From assembly GCF_900099775.1 (NCBI RefSeq), contig NZ_FMTM01000010.1:109931-173930 (forward strand): DNA of 64,000 bases. The letters run 5' to 3'. Below the pieces are notes generated by a model, which was not told the origin of the DNA, searched no databases, and saw only the letters and a list, made by a program, of their open reading frames with translations. The stretch comes from Rhizobium mongolense subsp. loessense. GTDB lineage: Bacteria; Pseudomonadota; Alphaproteobacteria; Rhizobiales; Rhizobiaceae. Positions 36,259 to 44,197 of this stretch are shown one piece after another. The number at the start of each line of letters is the position of its first letter. Position 1 is the stretch's first letter. The position numbers and the translations under genes were made by a program.

Positions 36259-37686
36259 ATGGCAAGCTCGGTTACGAACGCCGTTGGTAAATCACTCTTT
36301 TATAGCGGTGCATCGAGCGCCTGGTTTTCGGCCAAAGGTTCAGGCCCTGTGCTGAATGGGACGAGCGGCAACGATTCGATATGGGGCGACGCCTCCGTAA
36401 ACGTTACCATGCAGGGCGGAACGGGTGACGACATCTATTACCTCTATTCCAGCATCAACCGCGCGGTGGAGGCCCCGAACGCCGGGGTCGATACCATCAG
36501 CACCTGGATGAGCTATACGCTTCCTGAAAACTTCGAAAATCTAACGGTCACCGGCAGCGGCCGCTACGCCTTTGGCAATGCGACGGACAATATCATCACC
36601 GGCGGGTCCGGAAGTCAGACGATAGATGGTCGCGCTGGCAACGATGTCCTCATCGGCGCCGGCGGTTCCGATACGTTCATCTTCACGCGCGGCAACGGCA
36701 GCGACCTTGTCGTCGATTTCGGCACCGACGATACCGTCCGATTGAACGGCTACGGGCTGTCGAGCTTCGATCAGGTCGTAAGCCACCTCACACAGGAGGG
36801 CGCAAACCTGCGCCTCGATCTCGGTGGCGGCGAAAGTATCGTTTTTGCGAACAAAACCGTCGCCGACCTCAGCGCGAATCAGTTCCAGCTGACGCTCGAC
36901 CGGTCCGCACTCACGCTCACATTTGCCGATGAATTCAACAGCCTGTCGCTGCGCAACGGCGACCAGGGCGTCTGGGATGCCAAATTCTGGTGGGCGCCGG
37001 AAAAGGGCAGCTCGCTCCCCGGCAATGGCGAACTCCAGTGGTACATCAATCCGTCCTATTCTGCGACCTCGGCCGTCAATCCCTTCTCCCTTCAGAATGG
37101 GGTGCTGACCATAACAGCGGCGCCGGCCTCCGAAGCGATCCAATCGCAGATCAACGGCTACGATTATACGTCGGGCCTCTTGAACACGCATTCCTCCTTC
37201 GCTCAGACCTACGGCTACTTCGAAATGCGCGCCGACATGCCGACCGAGCAGGGTGCCTGGCCGGCTTTCTGGCTGCTGCCTGAAGATGGTTCGTGGCCGC
37301 CGGAACTCGACGTCGTCGAGATGCGGGGACAGGATCCGAACACCGTCAACGTGACAGTCCACAGCAACGAGACCGGCTCGCGCACCACGGACTCGACGCC
37401 CGTCAAGGTCCCAAGCACCGATGGCTTCCACACCTATGGGGTCTTATGGGACGAAGATCAGATCGTCTGGTATTTCGACGATGTCGCCGTAGCCCATGCC
37501 GATACGCCGGCCGACATGCATGATCCAATGTACATGCTGGTAAATCTGGCCGTCGGCGGCACGGCCGGAACGCCGGGTGCCGGGTTCGCCGATGGGGCAC
37601 AGATGAAGATAGACTACATCCATGCCTATTCGCTCGATGATGCCCCGGTCACGGCCAGCGCCCAATCCGCCGAATGGCACATATGA
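36259..37686 (+). CDS. RTX-type GH16 endo-beta-glucanase (ExsH/ExoK-like)
   Basis: Secreted glycanase of 475 aa. Residues ~35-150 carry RTX calcium-binding repeats (GTSGNDSIWGD, GGTGDDIYYL, GRAGNDVLIGAGGSDTF). Residues ~215-465 are a GH16 domain with the catalytic motif ELDVVE (nucleophile and acid/base Glu, ~349-354). No Sec signal is seen, fitting type I export by the genes just upstream. Related rhizobial enzymes (ExsH, ExoK) trim succinoglycan-type exopolysaccharide. ATG 36259 follows AAGGAGAATC. The repeats lie before the catalytic domain. A C-terminal type I signal is expected but not recognisable by eye. Confidence 0.92.
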   Translation: MASSVTNAVGKSLFYSGASSAWFSAKGSGPVLNGTSGNDSIWGDASVNVTMQGGTGDDIYYLYSSINRAVEAPNAGVDTISTWMSYTLPENFENLTVTGSGRYAFGNATDNIITGGSGSQTIDGRAGNDVLIGAGGSDTFIFTRGNGSDLVVDFGTDDTVRLNGYGLSSFDQVVSHLTQEGANLRLDLGGGESIVFANKTVADLSANQFQLTLDRSALTLTFADEFNSLSLRNGDQGVWDAKFWWAPEKGSSLPGNGELQWYINPSYSATSAVNPFSLQNGVLTITAAPASEAIQSQINGYDYTSGLLNTHSSFAQTYGYFEMRADMPTEQGAWPAFWLLPEDGSWPPELDVVEMRGQDPNTVNVTVHSNETGSRTTDSTPVKVPSTDGFHTYGVLWDEDQIVWYFDDVAVAHADTPADMHDPMYMLVNLAVGGTAGTPGAGFADGAQMKIDYIHAYSLDDAPVTASAQSAEWHI

Positions 37687-37749
37687 TCGTCGCTTATCTC
37701 AAGCGACAGACTTGGTTGCTAGCGCTCGGCTGGTGAACGGGTCGTGCAT

Positions 37750-37775
37750 TTGAGCGCCATGGCGATGGCGCTCAA
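37750..37775 (+). terminator. Stem-loop after the glucanase gene
   Basis: TTGAGCGCC (37750-37758) pairs perfectly with GGCGCTCAA (37767-37775), loop of 8 bases. There is no long T run. A smaller stem at 37689-37707 lies closer to the stop. Confidence 0.45.
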
Positions 37776-37855
37776 TCAGCCCCTTAGACACGGCGCGCGT
37801 TAGGGCTGCCTTATTCTTAATATATTATAAACTCAGGATATTTTACCTTGGATCG

Positions 37856-38806
37856 ATGAAGGGGCTCCGAACATCGATTCTTTCCTGCCTTTGTCTGCTT
37901 GTTTTCATCGCTGAAGCAGGGGGCCTTTTTGCGGCGGATGTGTCGCCCTGGAAGAGTTCAAACAACGCGCTGGTTGTCGACGCCTATGAAATGAATGAGA
38001 TCGATTGGCAGGCCCTGCTCAAGGACGAGCGCGTCGCGGCCTTTATTTCCAAGGCATCGGATGGTCTACCTGAGAGCTTCAGCTGCCAGGGAGAGCACCG
38101 CGGAGACACGTTTGCGCATTGCAAGACGATGTGGCGGAAATACGCGGTAAGCCGCGAGCTCTATACGAGCCGCCGCATGATCGCCCGACAGAACGGGTTG
38201 CTCTGGGGTGCCTACCATGTCGGCCGGCCAGGCAATCCCATCGACCAGGCCAATCACTTCCTCGACTATGCGACGCCGGATGCGGACGATCTGATGGTCC
38301 TCGACATCGAAGGTATCGACCCCGATCTGTTCATGTCGCTCGAGGATGCGCAGATATTTGTCGGGCACATCAGGGCAAGAACCGGACGCTATCCGATCCT
38401 TTACACCAACCATGATACGGCACGCTATATTGCCGCATATCGGCGCGACTACAGTGTACTGGCCAGGCTGCCCCTTTGGTATGCGCGTTACAAGCCGGAC
38501 ATCCGCAAGGTCTTCCCGCTCGGGAACTGGCAGAACTATTTTCTCTGGCAGTTTTCTTCCGCCAGCAACTGTTCAAAACGGCGTTGTCCTTATCGCGTGC
38601 CGGGCACGCTGACCGATATCGACGTGAACGTCGCAGCAATGTCCAAGGAGGAACTGCGCCGTGCCTGGCCCCAAGGCGGTCTCCTGCACCCTGCCGAGCC
38701 CGATCCTCCGTTAATCCTTGCAAAGATCGAATTCGGCTCCGTGCCGCTTGAAGCGCCGCAACTTGACCGGATCGTAACGTCTTCGATCTCGCCGGGCCGC
38801 CGCTGA
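37856..38806 (+). CDS. GH25 lysozyme-like secreted protein
   Basis: Exported muramidase-like protein of 316 aa. A signal peptide (residues 1-27, ending GLFAAD) precedes a GH25 barrel: VVDAYEMNEIDW at the first strand, AFISKASDG, GAYHVGRPG, the acidic catalytic pair in LDIEG (~142-146), and PLWYARY and WQFSS late in the fold. It would cut peptidoglycan in the periplasm or outside. An AT-rich promoter-like stretch (AATATATTATAAA, around 37817-37830) precedes it. No partner gene is adjacent. Family call is good; catalytic activity inferred. Confidence 0.85.
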   Translation: MKGLRTSILSCLCLLVFIAEAGGLFAADVSPWKSSNNALVVDAYEMNEIDWQALLKDERVAAFISKASDGLPESFSCQGEHRGDTFAHCKTMWRKYAVSRELYTSRRMIARQNGLLWGAYHVGRPGNPIDQANHFLDYATPDADDLMVLDIEGIDPDLFMSLEDAQIFVGHIRARTGRYPILYTNHDTARYIAAYRRDYSVLARLPLWYARYKPDIRKVFPLGNWQNYFLWQFSSASNCSKRRCPYRVPGTLTDIDVNVAAMSKEELRRAWPQGGLLHPAEPDPPLILAKIEFGSVPLEAPQLDRIVTSSISPGRR

Positions 38807-38971
38807 CGAGCACTTGATCAACCCGTCACCGGTGGCGTCCAATCGAACCGGGCCTTCAGGGCCTGCCGGATGGAAAAGGGAAAACACCCTGTTAACCAGT
38901 CCAGCCGGAAGTGGGGCAGGCCCGGAACCGTTCTGGGATGAAACCGTTCCCGCTTCGGGAGGTGCTGCGTC

Positions 38972-39217
38972 ATGAAAAGGGCTATCTGGGATACTCCAAT
39001 CACTCTTGAGGATCCGGCAACGGGCATTATGCGAACGGTCAAGACCGTGCGGCAAGCCAAGTCGATGCTTGATCATTCCTGGCCGGCTTATCATGGAAGC
39101 CAGTTCCGACGAGCAGAGCAGGTATGTGACGACGCTCTTAATGGCGGGTGCGACGGTACCAAAGCCCGGCAAGCATTCATTGCTGCAGCGGTTGAAGCGC
39201 ACTTCCGTTTGAGCTGA
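38972..39217 (+). CDS. DUF982 family small protein
   Basis: An 81-aa protein with the DUF982 layout common in rhizobia: TVRQAKSMLDHSWP (residues ~25-38), a Cys-containing middle (AEQVCDDALNG) and ARQAFIAAAVEA near the end. Function unknown. GGGAGGTGCTGCGTC lies just upstream of the ATG, supporting this start. It is a single gene between the lysozyme-like gene and the Cys-rich gene. Confidence 0.78.
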   Translation: MKRAIWDTPITLEDPATGIMRTVKTVRQAKSMLDHSWPAYHGSQFRRAEQVCDDALNGGCDGTKARQAFIAAAVEAHFRLS

Positions 39218-39262
39218 CGGAAAGTTCCACCGCCGTATGGGCAGCCCGCAAACAAGCACGGG

Positions 39263-39481
39263 CTAACTTCCGATAAGGACGTGTATGCCGCCATGCGCTG
39301 GCAGTCCGCGATAGATCAGCGGCTGGTGCTTGCGGCAGTACCATCGTGTGGCGCCGGTGCTCTCCTCGAAGCCGTAACAGCCCCATTGCGTGCAACGGCT
39401 GCCCCTTGCATCTTCATGCTCGCAGTAATGGTTCTCATGGACGTTTGCACCCGGCGCTGTCGTGTGTCCTTCGAAACTCAT
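39263..39481 (-). CDS. Small Cys/His-rich protein, possible zinc binder
   Basis: A 72-aa protein starting MSFEGHTTAPG, with a compact set of Cys and His: HYCEHED, CTQWGCYGFEE and WYCRKHQP (residues ~18-54). Four Cys and three His in 40 residues suggest a zinc site. Start chosen at ATG 39481 with GGAAGGA nine bases upstream, over the frame to 39520. I do not recognise a named family. It may be regulatory or structural. Confidence 0.6.
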   Translation of the reverse strand: MSFEGHTTAPGANVHENHYCEHEDARGSRCTQWGCYGFEESTGATRWYCRKHQPLIYRGLPAHGGIHVLIGS

Positions 39482-39663
39482 CCTGGCAATCCTTCCAAGT
39501 GCGGTATTAAGCGCGTCCATTTTCGTTTGGGCAATCTCTGGAAATGCACGTCCAATCCTCCAGTTCCTTCCAGGGATCGCAATACCAATGACTTCGCGAC
39601 CGAACCGTGAACTCTAGGTGACCATGCCTCCGATAGGTTTTGTTTCCGGCGCATTTTGATTGC

Positions 39664-39677
39664 TTGATTGCAATTAA
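39664..39677 (+). promoter_or_regulatory. Imperfect FNR/FixK-like box near napE
   Basis: TTGAT-TGCA-ATTAA differs from TTGAY-N4-RTCAA at one base. It ends only 13 bases before the napE GTG, closer than an activator site normally lies, so it may be fortuitous. Confidence 0.3.
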
Positions 39678-39690
39678 GGAGGGTATCGCC

Positions 39691-39882
39691 GTGCCAGATT
39701 CGTCTCCTAATCATCCCCTGGCAGTCGAGGCCCGTTCCCGGCGGCGCAACGAGTTTCTGGCGTTTCTTGTGCTTGCATTCGGCATCTGGCCGCTGGTCGC
39801 TGTCGGCGCGCTTGGCGGCTACGGTTTTCTCGTCTGGATGTTTCAGATCGTGTTCGGCCCTCCCGGGCCGCCTGCGCATTGA
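39691..39882 (+). CDS. napE: Periplasmic nitrate reductase component NapE
   Basis: Small inner-membrane protein of 63 aa found at the head of nap operons. A basic N-terminus (EARSRRRNEFLAFL) precedes one long membrane helix with the family ending GGYGFLVWMFQIVFGPPGPP. Translation starts at GTG 39691 after AAGGAGGGTATCGCC. The rest of the nap operon has been reduced to a napF/napC remnant directly downstream, so NapE is probably without a partner here. Its own biochemical role is not well established. Confidence 0.88.
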   Translation: MPDSSPNHPLAVEARSRRRNEFLAFLVLAFGIWPLVAVGALGGYGFLVWMFQIVFGPPGPPAH

Positions 39883-39890
39883 GGCTCATC

Positions 39891-40060
39891 ATGCGCGCCG
39901 AACCTCTCTCGCGTCGCCAGTTTCTCGTGGGCTCCCCGGTTTCCAGGCATGCTCGCATCCCGCCGCCCGGCGCATCCGCCGAAGGGCTCGACGCCTGCAC
40001 CGGGTGTGGCTGTGCGCCGAGCGATGTCCCACCGGCATAATCCGTCTGGTCGACGGTGGG
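39891..40060 (+). pseudogene. napF: napF remnant (5' part, frameshifted)
   Basis: NapF is a cytoplasmic ferredoxin-type maturation factor for NapA. Here only its first ~57 codons remain. Frame one gives MRAEPLSRRQFLVGSP...DACTGC and then, after a single missing base near 40005-40010, the cluster motif CAERCPTGIIRLVDG continues in another frame. At about 40055-40063 the sequence passes straight into napC. The gene cannot make a normal product. Confidence 0.85.
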
Positions 40061-40414
40061 ACGATCAATACACGACCGAAGTTTCTCGAAAAACGCCTCG
40101 AGCTTGCGCAACATGAACGGGCACGCCTGAAAGCCAATGACAGCCTCGAGTGCCGCAATTGCCATTCATCGACGGCGATGGATCTGCAGAAACAGGCGCA
40201 ACGGGCCGCCGATATCCATACCCGTTATCTCTTGTCTGGCAAAGCGACCTGCATCGATTGCCACAAAGGCATCGCACACGAGCTTCCCAACATGGAAGGG
40301 GTTGATCCGGGCTGGAAAATGCCGAAGGAACTCGAGGGAAAGAAAATGGCAGGCAATTCGCCGATCGATGACCTTAGCCGTGCTTTGGACGAAATTCACC
40401 CCGGGGCGTTCTAA
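40061..40414 (+). pseudogene. napC: napC remnant (3' part)
   Basis: C-terminal ~117 codons of NapC, the membrane-anchored tetrahaem quinol dehydrogenase for periplasmic nitrate reductase. It begins at GTINTRPKFLEKRLEL and retains two haem motifs, CRNCH and CIDCH, of the usual four; the membrane anchor is missing. It is joined in frame to the shifted napF fragment. In a complete rhizobial operon (napEFDABC) several kilobases would separate these sequences. Confidence 0.87.
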
Positions 40415-40445
40415 GCAGGGCAGTGTGGCAGTCGTGGGTGGATTT

Positions 40446-40823
40446 TCAGTATCGCGGTTCAGGCCTAGACGCGACATAGATCGCAACCGCCGCCATCAGA
40501 ACTCCAGCGCCAACCAAGGCAATTGCTGAAGTTCTGAAAAATACGAGCAGGATGAGAAAGCTGCAAATCATCGAAATACAGGCGAGAAGCTTGTGACGTC
40601 GCCGGATCGCCCCTTGGCGGCGCCAATTTCGCAGTGGCTCGCCGAAGCGCGGATGGGCAAGCAGCCAGCGCTCAAAGCGCGGGGAGGAGCGCGAGAACAA
40701 AGCAGCGGCAAGGATCAGGAACGGTGTCGTCGGAAGCAGTGGCACGAAGATACCAACAACACCAATTGCAACGAAACCAAAGCCAAAGGCAGCAAACAGC
40801 AGCCGCACGGGATGTCCTTTCAT
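40446..40823 (-). CDS. YbaN-family (DUF454) inner-membrane protein
   Basis: A 125-aa membrane protein with hydrophobic segments at ~5-40 and ~80-115 and the DUF454 signature GIFVPLLPTTPFLILAA (~23-39), followed by the basic SSPRFERWLLAHPRFG. Function of the family is unknown. ATG 40823 is preferred over a TTG one codon upstream. It is convergent with the napC remnant. Confidence 0.85.
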   Translation of the reverse strand: MKGHPVRLLFAAFGFGFVAIGVVGIFVPLLPTTPFLILAAALFSRSSPRFERWLLAHPRFGEPLRNWRRQGAIRRRHKLLACISMICSFLILLVFFRTSAIALVGAGVLMAAVAIYVASRPEPRY

Positions 40824-41013
40824 CAAGCGGCTTCAGCCGTTCAATCGCTCCAAAGCGCCGATCGCCCAGCCGTTTCTCCTATCAGCATACCACAGGGATG
40901 CGGGGAGAATAGGATTGCGGTACGCGCGGTTCAACCTTGCGCAAATCCCGTTTCCCACCAAAGCGAATATCTCGGTAAAAGCGACCAGGTATGCAAACTC
41001 AAGATCTCAGGCC

Positions 41014-41715
41014 TTATGGTGCTTGTATGACAATCCCATAGCTCGGATCAATCCACGCAAGCTGGTCGCGAATCATCGTCACACCCGGGACATTCTCAGC
41101 CGCTACGATTGCTGCGCCGCGCTCGCGCTCGTCCAGCACAGATCCGTTGAGCGTCACGACGCCATTGTTGACGCTGGCACGAATGAGGCCATTTTTGGCC
41201 CAGGATTGAGCCGCCAGCTCTTCGGCGATCGCCGCAGCGATGGCGACGTCCGATAACGGTTGGCCTGTTTCTGCCGGCGGTTCGCGTAGGGGTTTCAGAA
41301 AATCCGAGCGCGTGACGATGCCGACAAGCCGCCCATCCGTCACCACTGGCAGGCGTTTCACCTTCGACTTTTCCATCAGATCGACCGCCTCTCCAAGCGT
41401 CGTGTAGGGCGACACCGTCATCACCGGGGTAGACATGACCTCCTCGACCTTCCGTCCATGCGCCCGGATATACTCCTCGGCGACCTTTCCGGGGCTTGCC
41501 AAAAGCCCCAGCCACCATGAACGCTGGCGCTCGGTGTCGAGCTCGCTGCGCCGCAGAAGATCGCTTTCGCTGATGAGGCCGACGAGCATGCCTTGCGGCT
41601 CGACGACCGGCAGGCCGCTAATACGATTGCTTAACATGAGATTTGCTGCCTCAGCGACCGTCGCCGTCGATTGGATCGTAATAACCGCCGATGTCATAAT
41701 GGTGTTGACGCGCAT
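41014..41715 (-). CDS. Two-CBS plus BON domain protein
   Basis: A 233-aa cytoplasmic protein. Two CBS motifs bind adenosyl nucleotides (residues ~3-60: MTSAVITIQSTATVAEAA, SGLPVVEPQGMLVGLIS; ~88-145: VMTVSPYTTLGEAV, KRLPVVTDGRLVGIVT). A C-terminal BON domain follows (~165-225, NNGVVTLNGSV). Probably senses energy state. ATG 41715 follows GGGAGGACAGCC. A TTGAG-ATGA-ATCAA box 66 bases upstream suggests low-oxygen induction. Confidence 0.88.
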   Translation of the reverse strand: MRVNTIMTSAVITIQSTATVAEAANLMLSNRISGLPVVEPQGMLVGLISESDLLRRSELDTERQRSWWLGLLASPGKVAEEYIRAHGRKVEEVMSTPVMTVSPYTTLGEAVDLMEKSKVKRLPVVTDGRLVGIVTRSDFLKPLREPPAETGQPLSDVAIAAAIAEELAAQSWAKNGLIRASVNNGVVTLNGSVLDERERGAAIVAAENVPGVTMIRDQLAWIDPSYGIVIQAP

Positions 41716-41780
41716 GGCTGTCCTCCCGTCCATTGTTGGTTTCATGTGCGGCAGCTTACATCGAACGCTGATCCTCGACT

Positions 41781-41794
41781 TTGAGATGAATCAA
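41781..41794 (-). promoter_or_regulatory. FNR/FixK box upstream of the CBS-BON gene
   Basis: TTGAG-ATGA-ATCAA has nine of ten arm bases matching TTGAY-N4-RTCAA. It lies 66 bases before the CBS-BON start and also 40 bases before the divergent ferritin-like remnant. Confidence 0.55.
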
Positions 41795-41833
41795 ACCCCC
41801 GGCCGCGCGAGGCGCAATTGGTAGGACGCCGAC

Positions 41834-42473
41834 ATGGTTGACCCGCATCAATACAGATCGTTGCCAATTTTGCAGCCGGTCGCCCGACCTCGAAGATCTT
41901 TGCCCGACATCGTCAACAAGTCGACGCTCACCTCGCCGGAAGGGGCGAGCATGTCCGGGATCTGTCGCGGCGCCGCCAAACTCATGGCGATCGACAATGC
42001 ATTTGCGGTGGCAGCCGCCTGCGATTGCAGTTTGCAACGAGGAACGCGCCTTCGAATTCTGGACGTATGTTGCCTCCAGCGCTCCGACACAGGAGATGCG
42101 ATCAGCCGCCGAGCGCATGGCGCGCGAAGTGCTTGGCCATGTCGCAACGCTTCGCCCGGAGCGGCGGCACGCTTTCCATGTTCTAAGGTGCTTTGAAGCA
42201 ACCGTCGGCAGAAGCATCGCGTTTCTGGAAGAACGGCTGGCCGGCGGGCTCGACGAACGGGTTTCGGCAGTGAAGGCCGCCGACATGGCTGCGCTCGAGC
42301 ACCAGGCAAGGGCACGCGCTGACGCTGTCCGGGCCGGGTCTTTTATGGGTGGCGCAGAGGTTCGCGGGCGAACTTATCTACAGTCTGTCTGTCGTGCAGC
42401 ACCTCGAGACGCGATTATGACAAGACCGGAAAAGAGGATCCAGAATGCAGATAACGCGCGACGACAATGGTGA
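41834..42473 (+). pseudogene. Ferritin-like protein gene, frameshifted
   Basis: Two reading frames together encode a ferritin/rubrerythrin-like four-helix protein. Frame A (ATG 41834) reads DIVNKSTLTSPEGASMSGIC then RGAAKLMAIDNAFAVAAACD; near 42028 the sense passes to another frame as CNEERAFEFWTYVAS and MAREVLGHVATLRPERRHAF. A single indel explains the switch. In the second metal motif, usually ExxH, Val stands where Glu is expected. The 3' end overlaps the DUF6522 gene. Probably non-functional. Confidence 0.65.
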
Positions 42474-42735
42474 CTTCATCCTCAATCCCGCAGAGCTTTC
42501 CTCGCGCTTCGGCCTCTCCGGAGCCGAGTTCAGGCGAAAACTGCAGATGGGATTGGTTGCAAGTACCGTCGAAATTGGTGAGGGCGACGATCTCGGCCTG
42601 CAGCGGCTGAGCCTCAGGATCGGCAACCGCATTTGGCGCGCGATCCTCGACAAGTCCGATACCGTCATTTCCGAAGAAATGACCTTCGCCCGGGCTGGCA
42701 CGATGAAAAGGACCAGCCGCCGGAAGCTTGCGTAG
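42445..42735 (+). CDS. DUF6522-like small protein
   Basis: A 96-aa protein, MQITRDDNGDFILNPAELSS at the start, with a beta-rich core (LQRLSLRIGNRIWRAILD). The pattern is that of DUF6522 proteins found beside respiratory genes in rhizobia. ATG 42445 has GAGGATCCAG directly upstream. The start lies in the tail of the ferritin-like remnant. Function unknown; family assignment from memory. Confidence 0.65.
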   Translation: MQITRDDNGDFILNPAELSSRFGLSGAEFRRKLQMGLVASTVEIGEGDDLGLQRLSLRIGNRIWRAILDKSDTVISEEMTFARAGTMKRTSRRKLA

Positions 42736-42762
42736 AAGCGGTTGTTCGCCGGCGATTGCCGT

Positions 42763-42951
42763 TCATTGTTCTATCTTGCCGTGGGCCATCTCATCAGGGG
42801 CAGGGATTTGGTCCTCGTCTGCGACCCCTTTCTTGAAGGCTTTGATGCCCTGGGCGACGTCGCCCATCAAAGTCGTGATCTTGCCGCGGCCAAAGAGCAG
42901 CAGGACGATCACCATTACAATCACCCAATGCCATGCGCTGAACGAACCCAT
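42763..42951 (-). CDS. tatA: TatA-like twin-arginine translocase subunit, unlinked
   Basis: A 62-aa protein: N-terminal membrane helix (MGSFSAWHWVIVMVIVLLLF), the FGRGKI hinge, then an amphipathic helix (LMGDVAQGIKAFKKGV) and an acidic tail. This is the full TatA layout. ATG 42951 follows AAGGAATATTGC; eight upstream codons in the open frame are rejected. No tatB or tatC is nearby, so this is probably an extra TatA copy. Tat substrates in respiration (NapA-type enzymes) would make sense of its location. Confidence 0.85.
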   Translation of the reverse strand: MGSFSAWHWVIVMVIVLLLFGRGKITTLMGDVAQGIKAFKKGVADEDQIPAPDEMAHGKIEQ

Positions 42952-43137
42952 TGCAATATTCCTTGCTTCAGACAATTGGACCGTTGACGGCGAGATTGCC
43001 TCATTGGCCTCCGGGACCGTGTGTAGAACATAGCCCGTTCAGGAGGCGGTCTGTGACATATCTCAACCCGCCTCTCGAATGGTAGGAGCGCTCAACCTTC
43101 GCGGACCTCCGGCAGAGCAGTATGAGCACGAACATCG

Positions 43138-43689
43138 TCAACTAAAAAGACTGGCGGTCAAGCTGCCTGAGAACAGCATGAATACAGCGCAACTGCACCG
43201 GCGCAGCGTCTTTTGTTCACCAATGACAAGCTTGCCGAATGCAAGCCAAAGCATCGAGGCTACAGCGACAACAACAGCGAGGGTGATGAGGCGTGGGATT
43301 TGTGTCGAAACGTTCGCCGCCGGGATCATGGTCAACCCGGTGATGATCGCCTTCGGATTGAGCAGCGTCGTTATGAGGACATCACGTGCCGAGACGTCGG
43401 CCGCCGATACCGGCCCGGGAGCGGACCACAACCGAAAGGCAAGATATAAAACCCAGGCGGCAGAGGTCAGCTTGAGGGCAGCGGCGATCTGCGGATTGGA
43501 ATTCAGGAAGGCGCCGGTAGAGACTGCAAGCAGTACCACTACCACCAGGTAAGCGGCAACGACGGTGGTTGCAAGAACCGCGAGCTCCCATACTCCACGC
43601 CGCTGGGCAGCAAGCGCAAGCAGCGTATTGGTCGGGCCCGGCATTGCAAGAAGCGCAAAGGCGCCGGCTGCCATCGAAAATTGATTCAT
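43138..43689 (-). CDS. LysE-family amino acid exporter
   Basis: Inner-membrane exporter of the LysE/RhtB family, 183 aa, slightly short for the family. The signature AMPGPTNTLLALAAQRRG (~15-32) and LLNPKAII (~118-125) are clear, with about five to six hydrophobic segments. ATG 43689 with GGGGAC upstream is chosen over the frame to 43809. Substrate unknown. Divergent from a small membrane protein gene. Confidence 0.85.
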   Translation of the reverse strand: MNQFSMAAGAFALLAMPGPTNTLLALAAQRRGVWELAVLATTVVAAYLVVVVLLAVSTGAFLNSNPQIAAALKLTSAAWVLYLAFRLWSAPGPVSAADVSARDVLITTLLNPKAIITGLTMIPAANVSTQIPRLITLAVVVAVASMLWLAFGKLVIGEQKTLRRCSCAVFMLFSGSLTASLFS

Positions 43690-43830
43690 GTTTGTCCCCG
43701 TTAATCTCATCGGGGCATTTAACCGACAGGGGAGGCACCCGCTTTGACGAAGGTCAAGATCTCGGGTTTTCCTGCGGAACCATTCAGCCGAGTTGCCGTT
43801 GTCATGCAAGGCGTCGAGGGTTTTTGCGCC

Positions 43831-44049
43831 ATGCCTCGGCTTATTCGATTTATTATCGTCAGAATGGCCATTGGCTTCCTCATCGGGAGCGTGGTGGGTT
43901 CGATCGTCTGGACGACAGGATTTGCGGAATCAGCGGGCTCGCTCGGCGGGGTGGGAGGCTATGTGGCCCAGGGCCTCTTCATTTTCGCGTTTGGCGATAC
44001 AATCGCGCTTGGATACCTCGGCACGGCGCTGATGATGGAATCGGACTAA
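43831..44049 (+). CDS. Small two-helix membrane protein
   Basis: A 72-aa protein, MPRLIRFIIVRMAIGFLIGS at the start, with two hydrophobic segments separated by a Gly-rich loop and a short acidic tail (ALMMESD). No family name recognised. The start is uncertain: in-frame ATGs also occur at 43804 and 43744. The membrane layout supports coding. Confidence 0.6.
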   Translation: MPRLIRFIIVRMAIGFLIGSVVGSIVWTTGFAESAGSLGGVGGYVAQGLFIFAFGDTIALGYLGTALMMESD

Positions 44050-44081
44050 CCTACGACAAGGCCCGAAGTGCCTTGATGATT

Positions 44082-44095
44082 TTGATCTTCCTCAA
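44082..44095 (+). promoter_or_regulatory. FNR/FixK-like box
   Basis: TTGAT-CTTC-CTCAA matches nine of ten arm positions of TTGAY-N4-RTCAA. It lies 102 bases before the small gene at 44198. Confidence 0.45.
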
Positions 44096-44197
44096 AGACA
44101 TCGCTCTGCGTTGCGACAATATTTGTCTCTTGCCGGCATATTCTATGCCGTCATGGAGCGCCCCCGGCGCTTATCCATCGAGCGACGAGGTATCGCG

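Noticed and set aside
38806..38840. TTGATCAACCC sequence after the GH25 gene as another FNR box
   Set aside because: The second half-site (RTCAA at the right spacing) is missing.
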